Assembly: GCA_014529385.2 (NCBI GenBank)
Contig: CM043953.1
Location: 73,499,872 to 73,563,871, forward strand
Direction: 5' to 3'
DNA: 64,000 nucleotides
From: Adiantum capillus-veneris
Lineage: Eukaryota > Streptophyta > Polypodiopsida > Polypodiales > Pteridaceae
The translations under genes and the position numbers were made by a program. Under the pieces are notes generated by a model that saw nothing but the letters and a program-made list of their open reading frames with translations, did no database searches and was not told the origin of the DNA. Shown here one piece after another: positions 9,528-20,378 of this stretch (positions are counted from its first letter, which is position 1; each line of letters begins with the position of its first letter).

Positions 9528-10658
9528 CTAAACCCATGTTTTTCTCGTCGCATTGTCTATGAATGTTACATAGTACAATGAGCCACCAAGTGATGGTGTA
9601 CTTGCACGACCCCAAACATCAGAATGAACCAACTCAAGTTTTTTATTTTTTCTTTCATTTCCTAACTTTTGAAATTTTACCCTCTTTTGTCTACCATAAA
9701 TACAATCTTCACAGAACTCTAAGTCCACTTCTTTCAAAACTGGTAGAAGCTTCTTTGTTTGAAGGATTTGCATTCCTTTGGCACTCATATGCCTAAGCCG
9801 GTAGTGCCACATCGCACTGTCAACTTTTGTAGTTGCTGCACAAGTTGAAGGTTGTGAGATGATAGTACACAAGTAAAGTGTACCAACCTTTTCTCCCTTG
9901 GCAACCACCAAAGATCCCTTTGAGATCTTCCATCGTTTGTTTCCAAATGCAATGTTGTGACCTTCATCGTCCAATTGTCCTATAGAGATCAAGTTTTTTC
10001 GAAGAGAAGGACCGTGCCTAACATCTTTTAGCTTCCATTCATTTCCGTTAGCAGTTTTGATAGAAACTGTACCTTTGCCAACAATCTCACAGGCTTCATC
10101 ATCTCCTAAGTATACATACTCAAAATTACCTTTGGTGTAATCTTGGAAATGTTGCTTGTGTGGTGTCGCATGGAATGAAGCCCCGGAATCTACTATCCAA
10201 GAATTAAACACATTGTCTAATGAGAGAATTAGAGCATCTTGCTCTACTATATCTACCACATTGGCCTCTGATGTTGGCTTGTTGTCTTGAGACTCTGTCT
10301 CCTTCTTCTTCTTGGACCAGCAATCCTTCTTGATGTGGCCCTTCTTGCCGCAGTTCCAACATTCAAGAACTAACTTTGTGTGTGACTTTCTCCGCCTTGA
10401 GCGATCACGACCCTTTTGGTTTTTGAACCTCTCCTTAGGCCTTCCTCTTGTTTCCACTGACAGTGCAGCACTTGATGATTCTCCTGTGCTTCTCCTTCGT
10501 ATTTCCTCGCTTAGGAGAACACCCACAACATCATCAAACTTAAGAGTATTTGTGCCAAAAATAGAATTACTTACAGCCATCACAAGGCTGTCCCAACTAT
10601 CCGGTAGAGATGATAGTATAAGGAGAGCTCGCACTTCGTCATCGAAATTGATTTTCAT
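9528..10658 (-). pseudogene. Copia gag C-terminus, protease and integrase N-terminus
   Basis: One frame of 376 codons carries the end of gag (a basic KGRDRSRRRK region, then the zinc knuckle CWNCGKKGHIKKDC), the aspartic protease active site WIVDSGASFHAT, the GAG-pre-integrase HHCC region (WHYRLRHMSAKGM...FCEDCIYGRQ) and the first Asp block of integrase (LVHSDVWGRASTPSLGG, YYVTFIDNATRKTWV). It runs into a stop after the TWV block. Gag and pol share one frame here, as usual for Copia. Confidence 0.88.
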
Positions 10659-11068
10659 CGATCGAAGTTGACTTATGTTTGTGTTAAAATCATTTAGGTG
10701 TTCTGCAACTGAACCATTCTATGCCATCTTTAGATTGAACAAGCGCTTCATAAGAAATACCTTATTGGATGTCCATGGTTTCTCATAGTAGTCGTCAAGT
10801 GACTTCATCAAGTCCTCCGTGGTCTTCATCTCTGAAACATTGAAGGCCACTATTGACGCCAGCTTAACCGGATTGTTCCCAGTGTCTTTCGATCAAGCAC
10901 CATCCATGCTTCATCTGCCATTGTTGTGGGCTTCTTCGCAAGACCACCTAGTGGCAAATAGAGGTCCTTCTGGTAGAGATAGTCTTCAATCTGCATCTTC
11001 CAATGTTGGTAGTTTTTACCGTTGAACTTCTCAATCTTGAGCTTCCTTTCCTCCGCCATAACTCCCAC
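10659..11068 (-). pseudogene. Copia gag N-terminus
   Basis: The ATG at 11068 begins MGVMAEERKLKIEKFNGKNY, followed by WKMQIEDYLYQKDLYLPL, the typical start of a Copia gag (UBN2-type). The frame is lost near 10850 and resumes in another frame up to a stop at about 10721, before the gag-pol frame at 10658. It starts about 50 bp inside the primer-binding site, which is the expected place. Confidence 0.8.
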
Positions 11069-11118
11069 TCAATTCAAGGAATCCTTTCCTTGAGATAATT
11101 TAGCTACGAGCAAACCTT

Positions 11119-11130
11119 GCTCTGATACCA
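11119..11130 (-). other. Primer-binding site of the Copia element
   Basis: Minus strand TGGTATCAGAGC, complementary to initiator tRNA-Met. It begins 2 bp inside the 5' LTR. Confidence 0.92.
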
Positions 11131-11132
11131 GT

Positions 11133-11921
11133 TGTTAGAAAATAAGACGTAGCTAAATAGATAATTGAATAGATTACTTAATGGAGAGAGACAGTTTTAC
11201 ATACACGAGATTATAGAGTAGAGAGAGAGAGAGAGAGAGAGTACACACGATATATGTGGTTCACCCAATGTGGGCTACGTCCACGGGAAAGCAGCCATTG
11301 AATGGCTTTAGTACTTCAAAACAAGAAGTAATTTACAAAGGGATTATACCCTTAATAGAGCTCCCACCTTGCTTCACTCTCACCACCTCACACCCACCTT
11401 GTTGCATCAACTTCACACTATGAAATGTGTGTAGAAATGGCCTCCTTTTATAGGCCAAAAGGGCTGCCTCTCTCATGAGAGGCATCCATGTGTAGCCATC
11501 CTTGTGTGAATAAGTAAAATCGGACCCTCCAATCCGCCCATGTGTGGCCGCCCTTGTGTAGACAAATCTGCTTTTGAATTCGGCCACCAGCCATCGGCCA
11601 TTGACTTCCGACCACCGGCCACCGGCCATTGACTACCGGCCACCGACCAACCAACTGATCAATTTCCGACCACTTTTCGGTCACCGTCTAGCCATAATAT
11701 TCTGGCGAAAAGGAATATTCCGACGAGAGGAAAAAAAAGTCTCGGGGGCTTTCACCCCCAAGGCCCCTAAAGTTGCCCTTGGATTTTTGGCCGTGAAAAT
11801 TTTGGTTTCCGGCGAGTGATTTTCCTTCATGCACGATGGCTTCTCCTCATAATGGGGGCCTTATAGATGTGCGTTTTTACCACAGAAATTACAAGGGGTA
11901 AATCAGGCTCCATACTTAACA
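11133..11921 (-). repeat. 5' LTR of the Copia element
   Basis: This 789-bp copy is about 54 bp longer than the 3' LTR. Most of the extra length is a local expansion of CCACCGGCCA/CCATTGAC units at about 11595-11665. It also has a (GA)n tract at about 11219-11242. Confidence 0.9.
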
Positions 11922-12020
11922 CATTGGACATTGGAAAATCCTAATTTAATGTTGCATAGACACTTGGTTTCACAATATGTTAACTTTTTTGGTATCCTAT
12001 GGGGTAATCAATGCTTGAAA

Positions 12021-12119
12021 GTGCAAAAAAAATGGTGGCCACAAGGGCGCGCAAATAGATCATCCAAAACTGATGGATGACCTATTTGCGCACCCTTGTG
12101 GCCACCCTTTTTTTTGCAC
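12021..12119. repeat. Hairpin (foldback) 2
   Basis: Arms GTGCAAAAAAAATGGTGGCC and its near-perfect complement GGCCACCCTTTTTTTTGCAC enclose ATCCAAAACTGATGGAT. The arms span about 45 bp each with few mismatches. Confidence 0.8.
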
Positions 12120-12345
12120 TTGGAACCTATGTTTGCACTCAAGGACACTAGAAAAGGTGAGATCAACTCAAAAATTAAGTTTTCAAGCACACTATCACCT
12201 CGTTCAGCTCTACCTAATTCTTTCCTGTACCAAAAGGCCCAATTACATTGTACCATTTGAAAAATCTAATTTAATGTTGCATGGAGACTTGGTTTCACAA
12301 TATGTTAACTTTTTTGGTGTCCTATGGGGTAAACAAAGCTTGAAA

Positions 12346-12444
12346 GTGAAAAAAAAATGGTGGCCACAAGGGCGCACAAATAGGTCATCCAAAACTGATG
12401 GATGGACCATTTGTGCGCCCTTGTGGCCACCATTTTTTTTGCAC
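12346..12444. repeat. Hairpin (foldback) 3
   Basis: This is the same foldback as at 12021-12119: GTGGCCACAAGGGCGCACAA is mirrored by TTGTGCGCCCTTGTGGCCAC, around an ATCCAAAACTGATGGAT centre. Confidence 0.8.
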
Positions 12445-12642
12445 TTCATTGGCTTGTCTGCCACATAGGATACCCAAAAAGTTAATGTTTGATTTATATT
12501 TAACTCTTTATGTTCAAAAACAATAAACTCAAAACACATGGATAATAGACACAGTAGACACAATTGTTAATCATATTGTCATTGCAAAGTCATCTCATTA
12601 CAAAGATAAGGGTGTGCAATACAAAAAGAGGGGTAACTTCGG

Positions 12643-13538
12643 CTAATGCTCAAAGTCCTGTCGCAATCGACGTGCAAGCTGCATATCTTTTGGCTGTATT
12701 TTCACTTGCTTTGCATGAATGGCGCATAGGTTGGTATCTTCTAACACCAAAATGATGTGGGCTTCTGCAGCTTCTTGAATAGCCTCTAGTGCTATTGTTT
12801 GCATTCTATACTGATTTCCATAGCTTTGAAGCACCTGTTTCACTGTACGAGAAAAGGGGGCGCGTTGAATTAAAAGCTCTGTAGTCTTCTGGTAGTGCTG
12901 GATTTCTGCAAATGCCCTTGCTATTTTCTGGTGCCGCTGCGGTTGTCTTGGGGGCACTTGCACATTTGCTGGCTGGCGGCATTTAGGCTTCTTGAAGAAC
13001 TTTGACTTGCACTTGTTTACATGCTTAGGGGCTGGATCTGCAGCCTCTTTTGATTCATCCTCTTCCCTTGGCTCCCGATATTGTCGTGTAGGAGAGCTCC
13101 CTGGCCTCAAGGCAGTGTCTTCCCCCCAACAGGCACCCGGTGTGTGCGCGATATATCAGCTCGCTGCCATGGTGGCATTCTCTCTAATTCAGTGTCTGTA
13201 AGGACCACCCAAGTCCTGGATGGTCCTGCTTGTGATTTCTGGCACGGTTTCTCCCCCCTATTGGACTCTGGTGTTTGCTGGGCCTCTTCTTCTCTTCAGC
13301 ACTGGGCGCGTTGCTTCATTCTTCGTCTAGGTTTTTCTTCTTGAGGACGGAAATATTCTACAGCCCTTGATGACTCGTGTGCCCTTCTACCATGCCCACT
13401 GCTAGAAGAGTGTCTGGAATGGACAGGTGTTCGTGGCTATTTTCTTATGCCTTTAAGCCATGCCAGCTTCTCACATCCTTGGAGGATGTTTTTGCTGGCA
13501 GGCGGATGCTCTTTTGCGGTTTTTTTGGTGCATGCCAT
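12643..13538 (-). CDS. Divergent histone H3-like gene with a long tail region
   Basis: The last frame (to the stop at 12643) ends in a histone fold closely resembling H3: AEIQHYQKTTELLIQRAPFS (alpha-N and alpha-1), then RMQTIALEAIQEAAEAHI (alpha-2), EDTNLCAIHAKQVKIQPKDM and QLARRLR (alpha-3). Upstream, the ATG at 13538 begins MACTKKTAKEHPPASKN, which resembles the H3 start ARTKQTAR...GGKAP. Between them lie Ser/Arg-, Gln- and Glu-rich segments in three frames, so there are introns or frameshifts that I cannot place, and the fold frame itself has no ATG back to its upstream stop near 13160. H3 normally has 136 residues; this tail would be far longer. The core keeps the canonical EDTNLCAIHAK rather than a typical CENH3 sequence. 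It may be an expressed variant, a captured copy or a pseudogene. Confidence 0.7.
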
Positions 13539-13596
13539 TTGCTATGGTAAGAGCTAACTTGTGCTTAACAAATGAGTGGTTTATGAGAGCATGCAA

Positions 13597-13604
13597 TATT
13601 TATA
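13597..13604 (-). promoter_or_regulatory. TATA box of the histone H3-like gene
   Basis: On the minus strand TATAAATA lies about 59 bp upstream of the ATG at 13538, leaving a short leader as in typical histone genes. It supports 13538 as the true start. Confidence 0.5.
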
Positions 13605-13696
13605 AGGGCCCATTTAGAAAGGGCCCTGTTCACTAATTTTGGACAAAAACTATTATTTTTTAAAATGAACATGTCGTTAAGAGTTGGACCCTGTGT

Positions 13697-16620
13697 TCAT
13701 GTGTAGTGACTCGCGTAGAATCCACATTGACCCTTGTCGCCCTCTGCATTGGCGCCATGCAGCATGCTTGGCGGGGCCTTGTGACATTTTCCACTTGTTG
13801 CTATGCTCTTGACAACTCTATTTTTGCACTTTAATAGCAATCTTGGATTGTTGCACACGCTCCATTGTGAGCTTACAAGCAAATTTTGTGCGAAAAAACC
13901 AGTTGAACATCTCCTCCAAATAATTGGATTGCACCATTCCACCACCATGTCAAGTATTTTTGAAGTAAACCCCCCTTGCTTGAAAATGGGACTTCTCCAT
14001 GCCTTGAGTGCTAAAACTTCCAGCGATCCATATTTGTGCATAAAAAATGCACCATGCACAAACAAGATATGATGTTCACATGAGTGAACAATCCACATTA
14101 TTTAATGAAAACAATCCCTTGTAATAAGTTTACCACGTAACATGGCTTACCATGTAATGTGTGATGTTATTTTCACCCAGGAAAGGGTGAAGACCTTGGT
14201 AAAATCCACCAAGGCTTCTTGAAATGATTGGCTTGTTCTTCTGTTGTGCTGTTAAGGCCCATAAGCTTGACCATTTTATCAAAATGTGCCCAAACTTGCT
14301 TGTGCTTATTTGCAAGCTTGCCATTTGAATCATTGTCAGTAGTAGCTTTGCATAACTCCTTCCAAAGCTCCCAAAGGTTACCTGCCTACTGGTTGGATCT
14401 GTTTTGAGTAGCATATTGACCTAGCTTTGCTTGGAAAACTTTGTTCAAAAAGTGTCTGGCTTTTTATCCACTCATTGACACTTGTTGAGCAATTTCATGG
14501 GCCTCCCCTGTGTTCTTTGCAGCAATGATAGACACATTTCCACCCTGACAGCCAATGGAATTCAAGAGTACCTCCACTCTTTTGATCGCTTCCTTGGACT
14601 TCTCTAATGGTTTCATTGTGAAAGCATAGTCAATGTGGAGCTTCAAAATCCTATCAAAAATGTGCAAAAATGCGTGTAATGTACAAAAATATACATTCGA
14701 TAGAGAAAATGGAAAGATTGGATTCCAAGCGCGGTCCTTTTGATCACGGTCTGGGGCATTCAGCATGGGACATCTCGGAATAGACGCTTCCCATTCTCTA
14801 CCTTTATCTCCGACATCACGACAATCCAACCCTTGTTCTCCACGCCCTTGCCATGGAAGCATGGAACCGCTTTGCAGTGCTCTTGTGTGATTTTTGTACA
14901 TTAGGTTTGTACCCTCGAGTGGAAAATGGACAAGGCATGAGAGAAGAATCCCCTTGTTTGCATCCAAGCAAACACTTTATGGTCTTCAAGTCCCCACCTA
15001 AGTGCCACTCCACATCATAGCTACCAAAACCCTCAACCTCCAACTTCTGACCTGCAATTTGGGAGTGTATTACTTCTATGATCCATGGCGTTCTCTCAAA
15101 AATCCACAAAAGTACTCCATTGGTCTCTTTGGGCACCTCAATAGCACCCAACCACCAAATGTCTTTCTCTGATTGTACGCTATAAGACGGGGTGGGAGAT
15201 GGCTCGACTAAATCCCTTCGCTTAGTTTGCAAAAGGGCCTCATTCATTAGAGTGATACTTAGCCTCTCTAACCTTCGACCTTTCACTATTTGACGCTCAT
15301 CGAGTTTCAGCACAAAAGAGACCTTTGTGCCAAGCACTACAAAATAAATAGTGCCAAGACCTTATACTTCAAAGTCTATGATAAGAACAAGACCAAAAGA
15401 AAAAATTACAGTGTGTCACCTTCTTCAGGTAACTCGTAAAATCTAAGCATGGCTTGTTGAAGTCTTCTAAGGTCCGCAAAAATATTGTTCCACATTGTGT
15501 AAAGGAAGCCCTTTTCCGAAGGTCTTATGGATTGTTTCTTACCTTTTTTCCTTGCCTTTGTTGTGCACGAAGCATAAAAGGAAGTTGGCATTGTGTCCTT
15601 AATGTGTAGGTATGTCCCAATGCGAGAGAACACATCTTCGTTTGTGGCCTTCTTTGTGAGGTTGACGTTGTGTGGAACGGGAAATAGGTTTTCCACAATG
15701 CCATGCTCTTTGAGGGCATCCTTTAGGAGTTGGAAAATAGCCTGATAGGCTTTGGTGTTGATTCCAGCTTCATCACAAGCTTGTTGCACGTCATCATCAC
15801 TAACCACATTTCTCAATTTACATAGAAGGTCCTTGGTGACTGCATCCTTAATGTGCTTAACTCCAGGTGATTGTAAGATAGAAATCACATCCTAGATATT
15901 GAGACAACTAGTGAGAAGGTTGACTTGATCATCTTGGCTTGTTCCGCCGCATGCCTCCTGGATGAACTTTCTAGCAACCAATAAAAATAAATGTTAGAAA
16001 ATAGTGTGAAGTAAGAATGCATCATGCAAGTAAAGAACAAATCACCTTGTGGCTGTCACTCATCGTTTGCGTGCTCCACCCGAATGTGCAAGAGTTTCAT
16101 GAATATGTGCGTTTGCATTCCCTTGCACCAAGGGGTGTTTCTTTCAAGTATGTGATGGTGTTGGCAAGCTTCATAATGTGGGATTCCTTTTCTTGCATTT
16201 GTTGTTGAAGAGTTTCAACCACCCTCTCCAAAGAGGCAACACTCTCTTGTAATGCCGTCGTCTTGAGGTTAAGAGCTTGACATTTGTGCATCCACATATG
16301 CAAAGAAGCACCTACACCCATACACAACCGCTTGAAATAGCCTAACAAGCCTGCTCTCCCCTCCCAAGAAATTGAAGAAATGCCAAGAGGTTATTAAAGG
16401 ATGGATGGAAGCAGCTTATAGGATCGTAAGGGTACAAATGGCCGTCCACCCAAATGTCAAGATTGGTCTTACCAGCGGCACGACGTTCTTGTGATGACCT
16501 TTGATCACCCTCACATGCGGTCTTCAGTGCAAACGCCGTGGGTAAGCGAATATGTATGCTTTTGGTGTGCGGAGTACGTGGTGGTGGAAGCAAATGATTT
16601 GTGATGTCCATGAGTACCAT
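13697..16620 (-). pseudogene. Degenerate multi-exon transposon-type gene
   Basis: A chain of minus-strand frames reads from an ATG at 16620 (MVLMDITNHLLPPPRTPHTK), through a coiled coil (about 16130-16300, ALQESVASLERVVETLQQQM), an unrecognised helical segment (15406-15888), then VEWHLGGDLKTIKCLLGCKQ with Cys residues (near 14990), VYFCTLHAFLHIFDRILKLH (near 14660), GENNITHYMVSHV (near 14140) and, in another frame, FSTQGMEKSHFQARGVYFKN and EMFNWFFR (13880-14020). I recall this motif order from uncharacterised transposase-like proteins in several eukaryotes, but I cannot name the superfamily or its catalytic residues. Several frame changes are not at obvious splice sites, so it is probably inactive. 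It lies upstream of the H3-like gene on the same strand. Confidence 0.55.
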
Positions 16621-16654
16621 GGCAACTGTTGTGTGAGGAAGCAAAGGATGAAAA

Positions 16655-16800
16655 GATAGAGGGGAAGGGGGAGGGAGAGTGAGGAAGATGGGAGGAGAGA
16701 AGGAGGGAGTGGGCGGGAGGGAGAGATTGGGGAGGAGGAGGAGGGTAGGGGCAGGGAGGAAGAGGAGAGGGAGAGAAGAGGGAGGAGGGAGGAGGGAGCA
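16655..16800. repeat. Purine-rich (GGGAGGA-type) low-complexity tract
   Basis: About 145 bp consist almost entirely of G and A on the plus strand. It lies just upstream of the first frame of the minus-strand transposon-type gene, so it could be promoter or leader sequence there. Confidence 0.75.
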
Positions 16801-17018
16801 AAGAACAGAGTATTTTTTACTTTTTGGGGGAAAAGATTTTTTAAAATTTGGACTTTCTAGGCTTGTGGGTTAAAAAATGGGTCAAAAAATGATTTTTGGA
16901 TATGTATATATGTTGGGAGGGAGTTTTAAGTAAAATATAAGTAAAAATGAGTTTTTTTTTTTTTTACAAGTCAAATTTTGTCTCTTAGTGACCCACGTTT
17001 TTTCTTATGTGCACACCC

Positions 17019-17317
17019 CTATACTTCCTTCACTTTAAAAAATCTAGAGAGAGAAAGTAATCCCTTAGGTCCACATCCTACATTTGTCTAAAAGAAAGGC
17101 TAGAAAAGCCTACTCAAAACTACCTTCTTCAATGCCCTTGTCCCCTTAACCCCACACAACATTAGCCTTAATCCCTAAAAATTAGGATTCCTTACAAGGC
17201 CCATGCAAGGTCCATATTTCTCCTAATGAAGAAGATAACCATCAGAGCTTGATCAGCAACCTGTATCGTGCCAAATGTAAGGTGGTATTTGATGACCTTC
17301 ATATGACAGGCATTATT
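17019..17317. other. Short spacer without recognisable features
   Basis: AT-rich DNA between the right end of the candidate transposon and the LINE 3' part. It may contain the LINE 3' untranslated region. Confidence 0.4.
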
Positions 17318-18297
17318 TCAAAGGTCTTGTAGACCAATCCACCACTGATGCACCTGGGGGCAATTCCATAGCATGTGCCACATCATTTCCAGTTTCCCAC
17401 AGCGCGCATAAAGGCCAATGCAAAGTTTTTTGTGTTTGAGTGCTTCCCATATGGGTAGGGCTCCAGTTAGTAATCTCCATAAGAATACTTTATGCCGTAG
17501 AGGGTAGGGTAGCGGCCAAATCTGAGACAATCTGTAAGCCACCATTTAGTAGGTCTTTGCGGACCCCACATGCGATTACATTTATTGTGGATTTGCGAAG
17601 GAGGAAGAAACATGGAGTAGAAGTCGGCACTTTTACATGTCTACCAGTTGGCATTGAAAGTTGTGAGAGCCCAATATCTATATTATTGTGATGGATTTTC
17701 TGTACAAGGGAATTGAACTGAGATACATACACACAAATTTGTTCCCCCAAGTGTCTCAAAAGGAGTTACCCAAACCTGTACATTTGACGAACCTAAAAAA
17801 AAGGGTATATGTTGGTTGTTAGAGTCCAAGCATTGTTTGATTAGGCTGATCCCTTTCTTGTAAAGAGATAATGCTTTTCTCCCCAAGAATAAGGCAGGTG
17901 GTTTCTTGAGCACATACCTCCAATACACATTCTTCACAGCTAGAGAATTACTAGTGTAGCACAAAAGACCATTCCATATAAGGTGAGAGCATACTAGCTT
18001 CCAGGTAATAATTAGTAGTTGGGTTGTTTTGGAGGGATAGGAATTGTTGTAAACAGTTTATCCCATGAAAGATACATTCCAAGTTCCATGATAGTACGCT
18101 ACAGATTTTTCAAGCAAAACCCACATAATTTTGGACCAGATAGTATCCGTGCAAAGCATATGCTTCATCATTGTGGCCCTCCTAGCCTCTGTATGCATGT
18201 GTGGATCCAAAATGTTGAGCCCCCCTTGGCCAACGGGTTGTTGAGTGTGCAACCAGGCAATCCATGCAGAGTGCAACTTGCCCCAAAAAAAATATAG
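17318..18297 (-). pseudogene. LINE C-terminal region with zinc-binding RT domain
   Basis: The minus strand encodes, in several frames, QQPVGQGGLNILDPHMHTEA (18058-18276; the GGLGI-type block after the RT thumb) and then SQIWPLPYPLRHKVFLWRLL followed by HKKLCIGLYARCGK and MMWHMLWNCPQVHQWW (17318-17545), the zf-RVT domain of plant L1-type LINEs. Frames are broken by shifts between 17545 and 18058. It is the 3' end of the LINE that starts near 23256. Confidence 0.75.
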
Positions 18298-18561
18298 AAT
18301 TCATTATTTAAATGCGTCCAAAGATGTTTTTCACCAAGCAATTAGGAGCAAGAAGAACATTACATAGGGCAAAAGTATAGATTGGACTATCCAAAGATGA
18401 ACGTGGATTGGCCATTCCTGACAATGCCATGAGGCTACCTTGTGTTGGACCCTCTGTAAGACCCAAGAGGTTTGTTGACCAATAGTTACATCTATCCCAA
18501 GAGGGTATCCCAGGTGCCTAAATATAGTGCCTCTCTAGATTCGTTTGCCTACCCAGACCAG

Positions 18562-18749
18562 TTAATCAAATTTTTTGGCATTTATGTTGATGAGACACGA
18601 TTTCCCAATATTCGGGTTCAATCCTACAGCAAAGAAGAATAACTCCAAGTATGACATACATTTGGCTAGATTGAAATTGATAGCATTAAAAAAGGAGACG
18701 GTGTCATCAGCAAACCCAATGCAAGCAAGTGTCCAATGCCTATTTGTAT
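18562..18749 (-). pseudogene. LINE reverse transcriptase, second half (FADD box)
   Basis: Encodes WTLACIGFADDTVSFFNAIN, with the catalytic FADD of LINE reverse transcriptases, then a thumb-like segment ending GLNPNIGKSCLININ. It is the direct continuation of the frame at 20379-20737 once the solo LTR is ignored. Confidence 0.82.
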
Positions 18750-20378
18750 TGTCATAAAATCTAATATCTAACCAACCCAAATGATTTTCTCATATTAAAT
18801 TGATCACTTAATATGGGAGAATAAACGGGAACAAGTGTTAAGATATAGATATGTGCTTATAGATCTATCTCAACATGGGGCCAATAGTAAAGGGGCCCAA
18901 ATGGGAGATGGTCTATCAAGAGAAGGGCTAACCAATGGAGCATAAGACCTTAGGGTTAGCTTCATTGAAGACCTCCAAAAATGTGTGTAAAAGTCCTTTG
19001 ACCTTAGGTAAGCTAGGGTTGAGCTTGAGGTGGGAACCCGGCCCAAGCTCGAGGTGCTTGACCTGCTTGAGGTGCTTGTCGTGCTTGAGGTGTTTGTCCT
19101 GCTTGAGGTGCTTGATTAAGGTGCTGGAGGTGCTTGACTTACTCCATGCTTGAGGTGCTTGACTTGCCGCTTGATTAAGGTGCTTGAGGTGCCTTGACAT
19201 GCTTGCCTGAGATGCTTGTGGGAATACCCCCTAGTCCAAGTGCTTTGTCATGCTTGATGACTAAGGTGCTTGAGCTTCTAAAGTCAAAAGCATCCCTACA
19301 AGAGGGGGGGCGAGCCATTTTCCTAGGGATTAGAGAGAGAACACACACTCACACTCACAAGGGAAGCCCCAGCTTGAAGAGGCAGCAAGGACACATGTCA
19401 GGTCCCTACCCATGTTACCTTCATGTGTTGCTTGAAGCCTATTGGCTAGGCCTCAAAGGGGTCCAATGATAAATTACTTGAATTATCTAATTGTTTTTGC
19501 ATTTATCAAGTCCTCTCTCTCAAAGGGGAAAGGGGGACACTTGTCCCAAGGCTATCCCTATTGCTTGTAATGGCTTCTGCTTGTGATTGGCTAGGCCTGG
19601 AGGGGTCCAATGAGCTTCAAGCATGAGCTACAAGGGGGGGTCGACCCAAGCAAGCTAGGGGGTTGCTTAGGGGGTATACTCACCCACACACACTCACAAG
19701 CACTCTCATTGTGTACTATGCAAAGTGTAAGAGCTCCCTCTCCTTCTCCAAGCAAGTAGAGGTTGAGAGCCTACACCAACACTCTTGGCTATGGAGTGCA
19801 AATCCAACCAAGAGCCATGCTTCAATGCTTAAGCTTGCCATCTCCTTCTTCTTCATTACTATGCTATTATGTATGCTAGCAACAAGAGTATGATAAGTGA
19901 AGAACTAATTCTTTCTTCTACGAAATGTTTCTTCTTCCTCTTCCCTACCCTCATTCCCTGCTAGCTCTCTCCACCTTCGAAGGTGTTTGAGGTCTTGGGA
20001 CTGAGGCTTGGGATAGTTAAATCTTTCTTCAAGTTTATGTTATGTTTGTGATGCATGAAGCCTTCCATCTTCATGGCATCACCTAGGTCACAAGGAACAC
20101 AAAGACTGTATTGTAACAAGTCTCTCTTTATGGGAGAAATCATAATACAAATGCCTATTGGAGGGGGGACCGGCTCCACATAAATCCGGTCCTCAACTGT
20201 TGTCATGTTCTCTAAACTCTCTCTCTTGCAAAAGTATTGTCTATGCCAAGTTAACTAATTGCTATGATTATGTTGCTATCTTCAATTATGTCAACCCGCT
20301 ATGCTCACAAAATCATTTCTTGAAAGTACTCTCATTAAATTCCGCTACTCTCAAATTGAATAGGCAAATTCCATTACA
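18750..20378 (+). repeat. Solo LTR of the Gypsy family seen at 29440
   Basis: The sequence starts TGTCATAAAATCTAATATCT and ends TTCCATTACA, the same ends as the LTR at 29440-31230, and is similar throughout, including the GAGGTGCTTG tandem repeats (about 19020-19270). There is no internal region. Flanks TGTAT (18745-18749) and TGTAC (20379-20383) form a 5-bp target duplication with one change. It is therefore the product of LTR-LTR recombination inside the LINE. Confidence 0.88.

Larger units (their letters stand above)
6385..11926 (-). mobile_element. Copia-type LTR retrotransposon (complete ends, decayed genes)
   Basis: The element has two LTRs (6390-7124 and 11133-11921), a tRNA-iMet-type primer-binding site at 11119-11130 and a perfect 5-bp target duplication CATTG (6385-6389 and 11922-11926). 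Domain order on the minus strand is gag with a CCHC knuckle, protease, integrase, reverse transcriptase, RNase H, which defines Copia (Pseudoviridae-like). The genes contain stops and frameshifts, so it is not autonomous. It inserted into a unit of the hairpin-bearing tandem repeat. Confidence 0.93.
11927..12480. repeat. Units 2 and 3 of the 320-bp repeat array
   Basis: Two head-to-tail copies of the sequence that flanks the Copia element are found here. Each contains TTTAATGTTGCAT, TATGTTAACTTTTTTGGT and a hairpin (12021-12119, 12346-12444). The CCAAAAGGCCCAATTACATTG segment that ends at the Copia insertion site (6389) recurs uninterrupted at about 12230-12250, giving the pre-insertion sequence. 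Confidence 0.85.
12610..17018. mobile_element. Candidate 4.4-kb DNA transposon carrying a histone H3-like gene
   Basis: The left end reads GGGTGTGCAATACAAAAAGA and the right end, on the other strand, GGGTGTGCACATAAGAAAAA. After the first nine identical bases the similarity continues with small gaps for about 30 bp. A TA dinucleotide lies just outside both ends, but a longer target duplication is not clear. Inside are two minus-strand genes that fill the interval: a degenerate transposon-type gene (13697-16620) and a histone H3-like gene whose stop is only about 33 bp from the left end. The superfamily is not recognised. The boundaries are inferred from one copy only. Confidence 0.5.

Noticed and set aside
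12643-13110. Calling the histone gene CENH3
   Set aside because: The core keeps canonical H3 residues such as EDTNLCAIHAK and has no longer loop 1, so a centromeric identity is not supported by sequence alone.
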